Assembly: GCA_910588235.1 (NCBI GenBank)
Contig: CAJUOQ010000036.1
Location: forward strand, 1 to 19,407
DNA from: an uncultured Atopostipes sp.
GTDB taxonomy: Bacteria > Bacillota > Bacilli > Lactobacillales > Carnobacteriaceae_A
Direction of reading: 5' to 3'
DNA length: 19,407 nt
Shown here: piece after piece, positions 6,698 to 14,559 of the stretch
Layout: each line of letters starts with the position of its first letter
Numbering within the stretch: the stretch's first letter is position 1
Notes under the pieces: generated by a model
The model's database searches: none
What the model was told of the DNA's origin: nothing
The model's input: the letters and a program-made list of their open reading frames with translations, nothing else
Position numbers and translations under genes: made by a program

Positions 6698-7705
6698 ATG
6701 ACGAAAAGATATTTTAATCAAATTATACAGGGAGACGAAACAAATCATGCGGTCGATTATTATAAATCGATTGACTGGAATCAAATTGAGGATGGCTTAG
6801 ATAAAGCGACTTGGGAGAAATTAACCAGTCAGTTCTGGCTCGATACGCGTATTCCCGTCAGTAATGACCGGAACGATTGGCGCATGCTGTCTCCAGAAGA
6901 ACAAGATGTAGTCAACAAAGCTTTTGTGGGCTTAACGTTACTCGACACGCTTCAATCAGAGGAAGGCGCAAATGTTATGCGGAATGACGTAAGAACTCAA
7001 CATGAAGAAGCGGTCTTAAATAATATTTTGTTTATGGAGTCGGTTCACGCAAAATCTTATTCAACCATCTTTATTTCTTTAAATACTTCCAATGAGATTG
7101 ATAAAATTTTTAAATGGGGAAACAATAATGAAACTATTCAGTATAAAGCTAAACGGATCAATGAAGTTTACCAAAACGGAACACCTTTGCAGAAAAAAGT
7201 AGCCAGTGTCTTTTTAGAATCCTTCTTATTCTATAGTGGTTTCTATGCCCCTCTTTGGTATTTGGGAAACAACAAGTTAGAAAATGTTGCTGAAATTATT
7301 AAATTAATTATTCGTGATGAATCTGTTCACGGCACTTATCTCGGTTATAAGTTCCAGCTTGGATTCAATGAATTGCCCGAAGACGAGGCCAATGAATTAA
7401 AAGATTGGATGTATGAATTGTTATTTGATTTGATGCAAAATGAAGAGAAATTTACAGCAGAAGTCTATGATCAAATTGGTTGGACTCAAGATGTCAAAAC
7501 GTTTATCCAGTACAATGCCAACAAAGCGCTGCAGAACTTAGGTTTCGAACCTTTTTATAAAGAAGGAACTGCAGAGAATGTAAATCCGATTGTCATGAAC
7601 GGTATTTCAACTGAATCTTCCAATCACGATTTCTTCTCACAAGTCGGCAACAGCTACTTAATGGGCGAATCAGAAGCGATGGAAGAAGACGATTATGATT
7701 TTTAA
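6698..7705 (+). CDS. nrdF: Class Ib ribonucleoside-diphosphate reductase, beta subunit
   Basis: 335-residue ferritin-like radical subunit. All dimetal ligands are present with canonical spacing: Asp83 (LLDT), Glu114 and His117 (MESVH), Glu174 (FLESF), Glu208 and His211 (DESVH), and the radical tyrosine is Tyr121, four residues after His117. The cofactor is expected to be dimanganese, assembled with NrdI. The ATG lies 29 bases after nrdE. AAGGAG (6679-6684) is 13 bases from this ATG but only 5 from another ATG at 6690 that opens a three-codon frame ending in TGA over the nrdF start, so initiation may be coupled (see findings). Last gene of the operon, followed by a strong terminator. Confidence 0.96.
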   Translation: MTKRYFNQIIQGDETNHAVDYYKSIDWNQIEDGLDKATWEKLTSQFWLDTRIPVSNDRNDWRMLSPEEQDVVNKAFVGLTLLDTLQSEEGANVMRNDVRTQHEEAVLNNILFMESVHAKSYSTIFISLNTSNEIDKIFKWGNNNETIQYKAKRINEVYQNGTPLQKKVASVFLESFLFYSGFYAPLWYLGNNKLENVAEIIKLIIRDESVHGTYLGYKFQLGFNELPEDEANELKDWMYELLFDLMQNEEKFTAEVYDQIGWTQDVKTFIQYNANKALQNLGFEPFYKEGTAENVNPIVMNGISTESSNHDFFSQVGNSYLMGESEAMEEDDYDF

Positions 7706-7749
7706 ATAAATGTTTAAAAAATAGCTTTTAAATATTAAATCCTATAAAA

Positions 7750-7786
7750 ACAGGAGGAGGTTCAATGAACCCCCTCCTGTTTTTTT
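7750..7786. terminator. Bidirectional terminator between nrdF and hslO
   Basis: A 14-bp stem, 7750-7763 with 7767-7780 (one A-C mismatch, 3-base loop), has a run of seven T on the plus strand (7780-7786) and TTTTTA on the minus strand. It serves the converging nrdF and hslO genes and overlaps the last codon of hslO. Confidence 0.9.
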
Positions 7787-8666
7787 ATTTGGCTTCTGTT
7801 TTTAATTCTTCGAGCTCTTCTGCTGTAAACTGATATTTATTTCCACAAAAATGGCAAACAGCCTCTGCGCCCTGATCTTCATCAATCATTTGTTGGATTT
7901 CATTTTTACCAAGTGACGTAATTGCTCTCGTGAAACGTTCTTTCGAACAATCGCACTTAAAGGAGACCGGCATTTCCTCTAATATTTTATAGTCCTCTTT
8001 CCCTACTAACTGGCCCAATAAGTTTTCTAAGTCTCTATTTTGATCCAGCATTTCTGAAACTTGGGGAAGCTTTTTAAGCGTTTCTTCCAACTGGTCAAGA
8101 GTTTCTTCACTTGCTCCAGGGAGGACTTGAATCATAAAACCACCAGCGACCTGCACAGTTTCATCTGGATTTACGATGACAGATAAACCAAAGGAAGAAG
8201 GCGTTTGTTCAGAAACAGCCATATAATACGTAAAGTCTTCAGCAAGTTCACCACTTACTAACGGAACTTGGCCTATAAAGGGATTTTTTAATCCTAAGTC
8301 TTTGGAAACGGTCAATCCGCCTTCAGTCCCCACCGCTCCTTTTACATCCAATTTTCCTTGATCATTTAACTCTAAAGCAACTTTTGGATTATGCACATAT
8401 CCTTTGATCTCACCATACATATTCCCATCGACAATGATATAGCCTAGTGGTCCGTCTCCTTGGATACGAACGGTTAGTTTATCTTGTTCATTTTTTAAAG
8501 TGGCTGAAAGTAAAGTCGTCCCAATCATGGCACGTCCGAGAGCAGCTGTAGCGGTATTCCAAGAATCATGACGTTCTCTTGCTTCTTCGACCATCTCTGT
8601 CGCATCGACTACATACACTCGTATTTCATTATTGTAAGCTAGAGCTTTTATTAAGGAATCTGACAT
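7785..8666 (-). CDS. hslO: Hsp33 redox-regulated chaperone
   Basis: 293 residues from this start. Hsp33 is a cytoplasmic holdase activated by oxidative unfolding. The zinc-binding redox switch is seen at the C-terminal end as CDC (Cys238, Cys240) and CHFC (Cys271, Cys274). The N-terminal domain begins SDSLIKALAYNNEIRVYVVD, as in other Bacilli, which fixes the start at 8666. The frame stays open to an ATG at 8747, but that extension would translate the ftsH terminator hairpin and has no conserved sequence. The ribosome binding site is weak (AAAGAGTG). It follows ftsH in the usual order; the terminator between them means it needs read-through or its own promoter. Confidence 0.95.
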   Translation of the reverse strand: MSDSLIKALAYNNEIRVYVVDATEMVEEARERHDSWNTATAALGRAMIGTTLLSATLKNEQDKLTVRIQGDGPLGYIIVDGNMYGEIKGYVHNPKVALELNDQGKLDVKGAVGTEGGLTVSKDLGLKNPFIGQVPLVSGELAEDFTYYMAVSEQTPSSFGLSVIVNPDETVQVAGGFMIQVLPGASEETLDQLEETLKKLPQVSEMLDQNRDLENLLGQLVGKEDYKILEEMPVSFKCDCSKERFTRAITSLGKNEIQQMIDEDQGAEAVCHFCGNKYQFTAEELEELKTEAK

Positions 8667-8704
8667 GTTATTCACTCTTTCATTATTCATTCTTTTATCC
8701 GTTA

Positions 8705-8739
8705 AAAAAGAGGATCGCGCATAGACGCATCCTCTTTTT
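8705..8739 (-). terminator. Intrinsic terminator between ftsH and hslO
   Basis: AAAAAGAGGAT (8705-8715) pairs perfectly with ATCCTCTTTTT (8729-8739), with three further inner GC pairs (8717-8719 with 8726-8728). On the minus strand the stem is followed by TTTTTT. It lies 37 bases past the ftsH stop and 38 bases before the hslO start, so it should end or attenuate the upstream transcript. Confidence 0.85.
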
Positions 8740-8746
8740 AAAAACA

Positions 8747-8775
8747 ATTTTAACTTTTTATCAACTTACCGACAA
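8747..8775 (-). promoter_or_regulatory. Weak candidate promoter for hslO
   Basis: On the minus strand TTGTCG (8775-8770), a 17-base spacer and TAAAAT (8752-8747). Transcription would begin almost exactly at the base of the terminator hairpin, which is awkward, so I give this little weight. No better hslO promoter was seen. Confidence 0.2.
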
Positions 8776-11022
8776 TTAATTTGTCTCATCGTCGTTCGTT
8801 TCATTTTGTTCATCGTCTGCTTCTGCGTCTTCATCTTCAGAAGCTTCTTGTTCTTCTTTTAGTTTTTCGACGTCAACATCTTCTGGCTCTTTTTCCGTTT
8901 TTGTTTCGTCTTCAGATTCTTCTGAATCTTCGGAATCAGATAAGCCAATTGTTTTACGTCCAGTCACTTGTTCTTCGTGTTGTTCTTCCATTGCTTTCAC
9001 ACGTTCTTCGTGAGCTTTTTTAACCTCATCGTAAGAAGTTCCGGCTGTTTCGTCTTCCTCTTCTTCGCGAGGATATTCAGTTCGCTCAGGATCGCGTGAA
9101 GGCATAACACCCTCTTCAAACAAGCTCTTGATTTCAAGTTCATTCAGCGTTTCATATTCGAGTAAGTGCTCAGCAATAAGTTTTAATTGCGGTCCATGCT
9201 CTTTAATGATATCTGACGCTTGTTCGTGTCCTTCGTTTATAATACGTAGAACTTCTTCGTCAATTTCAGAAGCTACTCGTTCAGAGTACCCTTTCGATTG
9301 ACCATAGTCTCTACCTAAGAAGACTTGACCTTGGCCACCATCTTCGTATTGAACAGGACCAAGTTTATTACTCATTCCATATTCAGTTACCATTGAACGA
9401 GCAAGTTGTGTCGCTTGCTGGAAGTCATTAGAAGCTCCACTTGATTGTGTACCGAAGAAGATCTCTTCCGCTGCACGACCACCTAATAGACCAACAATTT
9501 GTTCCGTTAAGTCTTTTTCGGTCATGAGGTAACGGTCTTCTTTTGGAAGCATAATCGCATAACCACCCGCGCGACCACGAGGTACAATCGTTACTTTATG
9601 AACAATTCTCGCATCACTTAAAACGAGACCCGCAATGGTATGTCCTGCCTCATGGTAAGCCACCATTTTACGTTCCGTTTCATTCATAATACGATCTTTC
9701 TTCGCTGGACCTGCAATGACACGGTCATGTGCCTCATCCATATCGATCGGTTCAATAATTGTACTGTCTCGACGAGCAGCGATTAATGCTGCTTCGTTTA
9801 GTAAGTTTTCTAAATCTGCTCCTGAGAATCCTGGTGTCTGACGAGCAATTAACTTCAAGTTCACTTCATCTGAAAGTGGTTTGTTTCTTGCATGAACTTT
9901 CAGGATAGCTTCTCGTCCTTTAACATCTGGACGGCCCACTAAAATACGACGGTCAAAACGACCAGGACGTAATAAAGCTGGATCTAAAACATCTGAACGG
10001 TTAGTAGCAGCCATCACAATGACCCCTTCATTTCCTTCGAAACCATCCATCTCAGTTAGTAACTGGTTCAGTGTTTGTTCACGTTCATCATGTCCTCCAC
10101 CCATGCCGGCACCACGTTGACGTCCGACAGCATCAATCTCATCAATAAAGATGATCGATGGAGAATTTTTCTTCGCATTTTCGAATAAATCACGAACACG
10201 GCTTGCACCTACACCTACAAACATCTCAACGAATTCTGACCCTGAGATACTGTAGAATGGTACACCTGACTCACCGGCAACGGCTCTTGCAAGTAATGTC
10301 TTACCAGTTCCTGGAGGTCCTTCTAAAAGGACACCAGCTGGAATACGCGCTCCTAATTGGTTAAATCTTCTAGGATCTTTTAAGAATTCAACAATTTCTA
10401 CTAGTTCTTGTTTTTCTTCATCTGCCCCGGCCACATCAGCAAAACGGACATTACTAGTTTCAGCATCTGCTTCTTTGGCTTGTGACTTCCCGAAGTTCAT
10501 TACTCCGCGGCCACCGCCACCACCAGCGCCTCCTTGTCCCGCTTGTTTCATCATGTAATAAATAAAACCACCCATAATGATAAACGGTAGGAAAGTAATT
10601 AATAAGCTTGTCCAAATCCCCGTGGTAGGTTCTTCTTCTGCATGCATGGGGACATCATTGGTTTTTGTTAATTCATAAACATCATTAACAACAGAGTCGT
10701 TCATCAACATTAAAGTTGTAAAACTCTCTGATGAATCTTCTTGTCGGCTTCCAAAAATTGGAAGGTTACTTTCATCATCTGAACCTGTTTCTAATTCTTG
10801 GCCTTCACGAAAAGTACCGCTTATTTCATAAACGCCACCTACAGGTTGAATTGAATACTGTTCTACACGGTCGTCTTCTAAATATTGAACGAACTCAGTG
10901 GTACTTACAGACTCTGTACTCTCTGGCCCTGTATTATTAGTAAATAATTGGATTAACCCAATTAGCCCAATAAACACAATTATATAGAAGAGACTGCTAT
11001 TTAAAAAATTTCTTCTCTTCAT
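8776..11022 (-). CDS. ftsH: ATP-dependent zinc metalloprotease FtsH with long acidic tail
   Basis: 748 residues. FtsH is a hexameric membrane AAA+ protease that degrades misfolded membrane and regulatory proteins. Visible in order: N-terminal transmembrane helix (about 11-28), extracytoplasmic domain (about 30-130), second transmembrane helix (about 136-157), a Gly-rich linker, Walker A GPPGTGKT (235-242), Walker B IIFIDEID (290-297), second region of homology with ATNRSDVLDPALLRPGRFDRR-type sequence split around 339-359, and the zinc site HEAGH (457-461). The ATG at 11022 is chosen for GGAGG 5 bases upstream and the normal MKRRNF start; an ATG 8 codons earlier lacks a site. The C-terminal tail (about 642-748) is unusually long and acidic, making the protein about 110 residues longer than the B. 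subtilis homologue. A 157-base gap separates it from hpt; I saw no clear promoter or terminator in that gap. Confidence 0.97.
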   Translation of the reverse strand: MKRRNFLNSSLFYIIVFIGLIGLIQLFTNNTGPESTESVSTTEFVQYLEDDRVEQYSIQPVGGVYEISGTFREGQELETGSDDESNLPIFGSRQEDSSESFTTLMLMNDSVVNDVYELTKTNDVPMHAEEEPTTGIWTSLLITFLPFIIMGGFIYYMMKQAGQGGAGGGGGRGVMNFGKSQAKEADAETSNVRFADVAGADEEKQELVEIVEFLKDPRRFNQLGARIPAGVLLEGPPGTGKTLLARAVAGESGVPFYSISGSEFVEMFVGVGASRVRDLFENAKKNSPSIIFIDEIDAVGRQRGAGMGGGHDEREQTLNQLLTEMDGFEGNEGVIVMAATNRSDVLDPALLRPGRFDRRILVGRPDVKGREAILKVHARNKPLSDEVNLKLIARQTPGFSGADLENLLNEAALIAARRDSTIIEPIDMDEAHDRVIAGPAKKDRIMNETERKMVAYHEAGHTIAGLVLSDARIVHKVTIVPRGRAGGYAIMLPKEDRYLMTEKDLTEQIVGLLGGRAAEEIFFGTQSSGASNDFQQATQLARSMVTEYGMSNKLGPVQYEDGGQGQVFLGRDYGQSKGYSERVASEIDEEVLRIINEGHEQASDIIKEHGPQLKLIAEHLLEYETLNELEIKSLFEEGVMPSRDPERTEYPREEEEDETAGTSYDEVKKAHEERVKAMEEQHEEQVTGRKTIGLSDSEDSEESEDETKTEKEPEDVDVEKLKEEQEASEDEDAEADDEQNETNDDETN

Positions 11023-11203
11023 TTCATCCTCCGTAACTAATTGCAATCGATTATTTGTTTAAAAGCAATATTTAAAACTATCTATTTCTCTTTGATTAAA
11101 ATTGGATTAGACAAATTAACCCTCTAGATATACTATCATACTAACCCAACGAACTCTATGAATATTATTTGACTTTTTTAGAAAAAAAGACAAGGAAGAG
11201 TCG

Positions 11204-11746
11204 TTAAATATAAACTTCTTCTTTTAAAACGCCTACGTAAGGTAAGTTACGATAGTTTCCATGATAGTCCAACCCATATCCTACAACAAATTCATCCGGA
11301 ACTTCAAAACATTTCCAGTCTACTTTTAAATCATCTACTCTACCAGAAGGTTTGTCTAATAAAGTAACAATCTTAACTGAAGCAGCTTCGCGATTCTTAA
11401 ACATATTTTGTAAGTATCTTAAAGTGCGTCCTGTGTCAATAATATCTTCAACAATTAACACATGACGTCCTTCGACGGACATATCTAAATCTTTTACAAT
11501 TTTTACTTCTCCCGAGGAGGTCAAGCCAGTTCCATAACTTGAAACGTCCATCATATCATATTCTAATAAAATAGGCGTTGCTTTAATTAAATCGGCCATA
11601 AAAGGAAGAGCCCCTTTTAAAACACCTACAATAATAGGATTTTTATCTTTATATTCTTCAGCTAAAACTGTGCCGAGTTCGGCAATTTTTTCTTTAATTT
11701 CTTCTTCAGAAACCAAAACCTTTTCAATATTTTGATCCATATCCAT
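11204..11746 (-). CDS. hpt: Hypoxanthine phosphoribosyltransferase
   Basis: 180 residues, the usual size. It converts hypoxanthine (and usually guanine) with PRPP to IMP/GMP in purine salvage. The PRPP-binding motif is VLIVEDIIDTGRTL (96-109) with the paired acidic residues Glu100-Asp101; the flexible-loop region SSYGTG (69-74) and the C-terminal purine-contact segment WKCFEVPDEFVVGYGLDY are also present. AGAGGAGT lies about 8 bases upstream of the ATG. It starts 23 bases after tilS, with which it is surely co-transcribed; the tilS-hpt-ftsH order is conserved in Bacilli, where TilS and HprT are also reported to act together on ftsH transcription. Confidence 0.96.
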   Translation of the reverse strand: MDMDQNIEKVLVSEEEIKEKIAELGTVLAEEYKDKNPIIVGVLKGALPFMADLIKATPILLEYDMMDVSSYGTGLTSSGEVKIVKDLDMSVEGRHVLIVEDIIDTGRTLRYLQNMFKNREAASVKIVTLLDKPSGRVDDLKVDWKCFEVPDEFVVGYGLDYHGNYRNLPYVGVLKEEVYI

Positions 11747-11769
11747 TTTGAGTACTCCTCTTAATTATT

Positions 11770-13167
11770 TTAGGTCGTTAATTTTTTATACTTCAAGATA
11801 TAGGTTAGTTTATCAGTTTTTTGTTCACTTAACAACTGCATTTGCCGGTAGGAAATCAACCAAAGGATCTGTCCTTTAGCATCTTCAACTAACCATGCCT
11901 GATCTCTTTCATTTAGAGGAACTTTTTCATCAATAAAAATGTCCTTGATCTTTTTAGTCCCTGCTAGCCCCCTGTAAGTCATTCGATCCCCAGGCTGACG
12001 ATGCCGAACGGTCAGAGGAAATGCTACTTTATTTGCGGAGAAGACAAAAGTATCGATCACGTCCTCTTCTAACTCTTCACTTTCAGTTGTAAATAAGCCA
12101 ATCGCTTCTGTTTCTGATAATTGCACCCACTGATCCAACTCTTCTATTAAATAACGATCCATTGCCATCGAAGAATGGTCTCTTTCTTTTTTAGAAAATA
12201 TGACTTCATGATAAGTCTTTTTGACGACAAAATTTTCAAGTAAATCCAGTTGCGTATTGACTGCTCCCGACCGCAACCAATCGCGGACAATTTCAATATA
12301 ATTTGTTTTATAAGAGATCTCTGACTCCGCATAGAGGGTCTCCAACACTTTCTGTAAAAGAGCTCGTTGCATCGCTTCACTGTGCTCAAAGAAAGCTTGG
12401 TGTTTGAATGAAAGCTGCCCTTGCTCTTTTTTGACAAGCTTTGTAAAAGCTTCTTCGATCGGGTAAGCGGCAATTTCTAGAAGATCTTGTAAATCTTCCG
12501 CAAACTGTTCAATATGCTCTGTAAATTTCGCATTCTCTTCTTTAAACAAAGGAATAATTTTATTTCTAAAGCGATTTCGGCTGTAAGCCAAACCTTGATT
12601 CGACTCATCTTCAAAATACATTAAATGATGCTGATGAGCAAAAGCATAAATTTCAGTTTTAGAGAAAGGTAATAAAGGTCGAATCAATAGCCCTCCTGCA
12701 AAAGCTTGCGTTAACTGAATACCAGTCAGTTGCTCTAAGGTGCTTCCGCGGGTTAATTTCATCAAAATGGTTTCTACTTGGTCATCTTGATGGTGAGCAG
12801 TCATTAAAACGTTCGCGCCCGTTTTTCCCATCACTTCTTTAAAGAAGGCGTATCGCATCTCGCGCGCCGCTTCTTCGACTCCACTAGTGGGTTGCTTGCT
12901 TTTTTCCCACACATATAAATAAAAGGGAACATCATATTCTTCTGCTAATTGCTCAACAAAAGACGCTTCCTTACTTGCTTCAGGTCGAAGTTGATGATTA
13001 ATATGTGCGATTGATACTTTTGGGCGTTTTGTTTTAGGGATTTTTTGCATTAAATGAAAAAGGACAATGGAATCCACCCCACCAGAGACCGCCAAAAGAA
13101 CATGTTGCTTCGGGTTAAGTAGATTATTTTTCTGAAGAATATTATTGAAGTCTGGAATCATTTGCAT
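11770..13167 (-). CDS. tilS: tRNA(Ile)-lysidine synthetase
   Basis: 465 residues. TilS attaches lysine to C34 of the CAU-anticodon tRNA-Ile, changing its reading from AUG to AUA, and is essential. The N-terminal PP-loop ATPase motif is SGGVDS (28-33), followed by HINHQLRPEAS and HHQDDQVET typical of TilS; the C-terminal substrate domain includes VRHRQPGDRM and GTKKIKDIFIDEKVP. GAGGTGG lies about 7 bases before the ATG. The gene upstream ends in a terminator 88 bases before this start, so a promoter is expected in 13168-13255; a TATACT-like -10 is present there on the minus strand but I found no good -35. Confidence 0.95.
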   Translation of the reverse strand: MQMIPDFNNILQKNNLLNPKQHVLLAVSGGVDSIVLFHLMQKIPKTKRPKVSIAHINHQLRPEASKEASFVEQLAEEYDVPFYLYVWEKSKQPTSGVEEAAREMRYAFFKEVMGKTGANVLMTAHHQDDQVETILMKLTRGSTLEQLTGIQLTQAFAGGLLIRPLLPFSKTEIYAFAHQHHLMYFEDESNQGLAYSRNRFRNKIIPLFKEENAKFTEHIEQFAEDLQDLLEIAAYPIEEAFTKLVKKEQGQLSFKHQAFFEHSEAMQRALLQKVLETLYAESEISYKTNYIEIVRDWLRSGAVNTQLDLLENFVVKKTYHEVIFSKKERDHSSMAMDRYLIEELDQWVQLSETEAIGLFTTESEELEEDVIDTFVFSANKVAFPLTVRHRQPGDRMTYRGLAGTKKIKDIFIDEKVPLNERDQAWLVEDAKGQILWLISYRQMQLLSEQKTDKLTYILKYKKLTT

Positions 13168-13255
13168 CCATTCACCACCTCATCAGTATAATAGAAAAGT
13201 GCATGTTTTAAAACTATTTATCAGTTCTCTTGTTTCTACCTATTCTAACAAATAA

Positions 13256-13289
13256 CTAAAAAAAGAAGGCAGGGGATCTCCTGCCTTTT
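13256..13289 (-). terminator. Intrinsic terminator after yabR
   Basis: GGCAGG (13268-13273) and CCTGCC (13280-13285) close a 6-base loop that can be partly paired; on the minus strand the stem is followed by TTCTTTTTTT. It lies 28 bases past the yabR stop. Confidence 0.85.
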
Positions 13290-13313
13290 AAGTAGAATTT
13301 ATTTAACGTGTGT

Positions 13314-13742
13314 TTAGCTGCGACGTCCACCGCGGCCTCCGCGTTTATTTTCAGTATTTTTACGTAGTGAAGATAAACGTGACTCACTATCTTTTAAGAA
13401 GTCATCCATTAAAGAATCGAAATCTTTATTTGATTTTTGTTTTGGTCGGTTATTGCTCGGGCGTCTTTTGCTTGGAGCTTTTTTCTGCTCTTCTTTTTGT
13501 TTCGCTTCTTGTTCTTTATCGCGCATGGAGAGTGCAATCTTTCCATCATCTCCAATTGAAAGAACTTTTACCGTAACAATTTGACCGATGCTCAATTCGT
13601 CGTTAATATCTTCTACGAATTTATCAGAAACTTCACTAATATGAACAAGTCCTGTTTTGTTATCTCCTAAATCAATAAACGCACCAAATTTTGCTAAACC
13701 AGTAATTTTACCTTCTACCTTTTTGCCAACTTCAAGTGACAT
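13314..13742 (-). CDS. yabR: S1-domain RNA-binding protein (YabR/CvfD-like)
   Basis: 142 residues. A single S1 domain fills residues 1-75 (VGKKVEGKITGLAKFGAFI, then GLVHISEVS and KIALSMRD), followed by a charged linker and a basic tail rich in Lys, Arg and Pro that ends KRGGRGGRRS, an RGG-like RNA-binding end. Homologues associate with the 30S ribosome or act as post-transcriptional regulators in Bacilli; the exact role here is not shown by the sequence. GGAGGAG lies 10 bases before the ATG. A nearer ATG (at minus-strand 13752) opens the two-codon frame ATG-ATT-TAA ending over the yabR start. In B. subtilis it also lies next to divIC. It has its own promoter and terminator. Confidence 0.9.
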   Translation of the reverse strand: MSLEVGKKVEGKITGLAKFGAFIDLGDNKTGLVHISEVSDKFVEDINDELSIGQIVTVKVLSIGDDGKIALSMRDKEQEAKQKEEQKKAPSKRRPSNNRPKQKSNKDFDSLMDDFLKDSESRLSSLRKNTENKRGGRGGRRS

Positions 13743-13774
13743 TAAATCATTTCTCCTCCTATGAGTTTGAAACT

Positions 13775-13804
13775 ATTATAACATGTTATTTTATAATATG
13801 TTTA
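13775..13804 (-). promoter_or_regulatory. Promoter of yabR
   Basis: On the minus strand a perfect extended -10, TGTTATAAT (hexamer 13780-13775), lies 24 bases upstream of the ribosome binding region. The best -35 is TAAACA (13804-13799) at 18 bases, which is weak; the extended -10 can compensate. Confidence 0.55.
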
Positions 13805-13845
13805 AAAAATTAATATTTTTTGAAAAAAATATGAAAATTTTCCAA

Positions 13846-13890
13846 GACAAAAAACGTGTTACTTCTCATTTTTTTATAAGCAACACGTTT
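13846..13890 (-). terminator. Intrinsic terminator after divIC
   Basis: AAACGTGTT-A-CTT (13852-13864) pairs with AAG-C-AACACGTTT (13878-13890). In the minus-strand RNA the odd position becomes a G-U pair, giving a 13-bp stem with a 13-base loop, followed by TTTTTT. It lies 52 bases past the divIC stop. That the stem is complete only on the minus strand supports its use by divIC. Confidence 0.82.
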
Positions 13891-13941
13891 ATTCGTTATG
13901 GATCAGTTGTTTTATGTAAATTATTTCTCTTTTTTCCCATC

Positions 13942-14361
13942 TTATTCTGCTTCATTCTCTTCTTCTGTATTTGTTTCTTCCGCATCAACTTCTTCTTCTT
14001 CCGGGAGGTTAATTAAAACTTCGTCAGATTTTGAAAGATTCAGTTCTTGGCGTGCTAACTTTGCCACATATTCTTCATCTTCTAACAAACCGACTTGGTA
14101 TTCTAACGCCTGTCTTTCTTCTTCAAGCTCTTCTAAATTATTCGCCGCTTGAGCATGTAACTGATTAAATTCGTCTGTACTTTCTTTATTGTTCAGTAAT
14201 GGAAAGCCTGTAATTCCAATTAAAACCAACCCAACCGCAAGAATAATCCCTGTACGTATCCGTACAAATTTCTTTCTTTTGTTTTTACGAATATTATCCA
14301 GCGTTTTATCAACGGAATATTTATTTAAATGGGTGATGTTCTTTTTATTTTTGTTTTCCAA
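13942..14361 (-). CDS. divIC: Septum formation initiator DivIC (FtsB family)
   Basis: 139 residues from this start. DivIC is a bitopic cell-division protein that works with FtsL and DivIB at the septum. A basic cytoplasmic N-terminus (KNKRKKFVRIR) precedes one transmembrane helix (about 37-55), then an extracellular coiled coil (about 65-105, EELEEERQALEYQVGLLEDE) and the family segment YVAKLARQELNLSKSDEVLINLP. The last 21 residues are strongly acidic. Two in-frame TTG codons compete: 14370, directly abutting AGGGG, and 14361, 9 bases after it. The second has the workable spacing and gives MENKNKK, so I prefer it; the first adds three residues. No ATG is available before the transmembrane helix. 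Confidence 0.92.
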   Translation of the reverse strand: MENKNKKNITHLNKYSVDKTLDNIRKNKRKKFVRIRTGIILAVGLVLIGITGFPLLNNKESTDEFNQLHAQAANNLEELEEERQALEYQVGLLEDEEYVAKLARQELNLSKSDEVLINLPEEEEVDAEETNTEEENEAE

Positions 14362-14394
14362 AACACTCAACCCCTAGTCAATTAGTGTACACAT

Positions 14395-14423
14395 AGTATA
14401 GCAAGCTTTAGTAGATTTGAAAA
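14395..14423 (-). promoter_or_regulatory. Candidate promoter of divIC
   Basis: On the minus strand TTTTCA (14423-14418), 17 bases, TATACT (14400-14395), 34 bases before the TTG start. Just downstream lies the 8-base palindrome GTGTACAC (14385-14392), close to the expected transcription start. The -35 is weak. Confidence 0.4.
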
Positions 14424-14559
14424 CAGTTTCCCTAAAAAACTTAAAAAGTATTTCATTTGTACCAAACCTCTTCTTTTTATGTGCTCCATTCATCATAAAA
14501 TAACGTCTCTACTAAAAGAACAGGAAGGAATTTCCGCCCTATCTCGCCCTGCTTCAAAG

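Noticed and set aside
8667..8747. Longer hslO beginning at ATG 8747
   Set aside because: The added 27 residues would be encoded by the ftsH terminator hairpin; Hsp33 homology begins at 8666.
8781..9023. Plus-strand open frame opposite the ftsH tail
   Set aside because: Leu/Arg/His-rich translation mirrors the repetitive Glu/Asp codons of the FtsH tail on the other strand.
11164..11190. A/T-rich inverted repeat (CTTTTTT with AAAAAAG) after hpt as a terminator
   Set aside because: The stem is only A/T pairs plus one GC and mismatched beyond it, too weak to call; hpt-ftsH read-through is likely.
13783..14152. Plus-strand open frames opposite divIC and its downstream gap
   Set aside because: Low-complexity Phe- and Ser-rich products antisense to divIC, without ribosome sites or family features.
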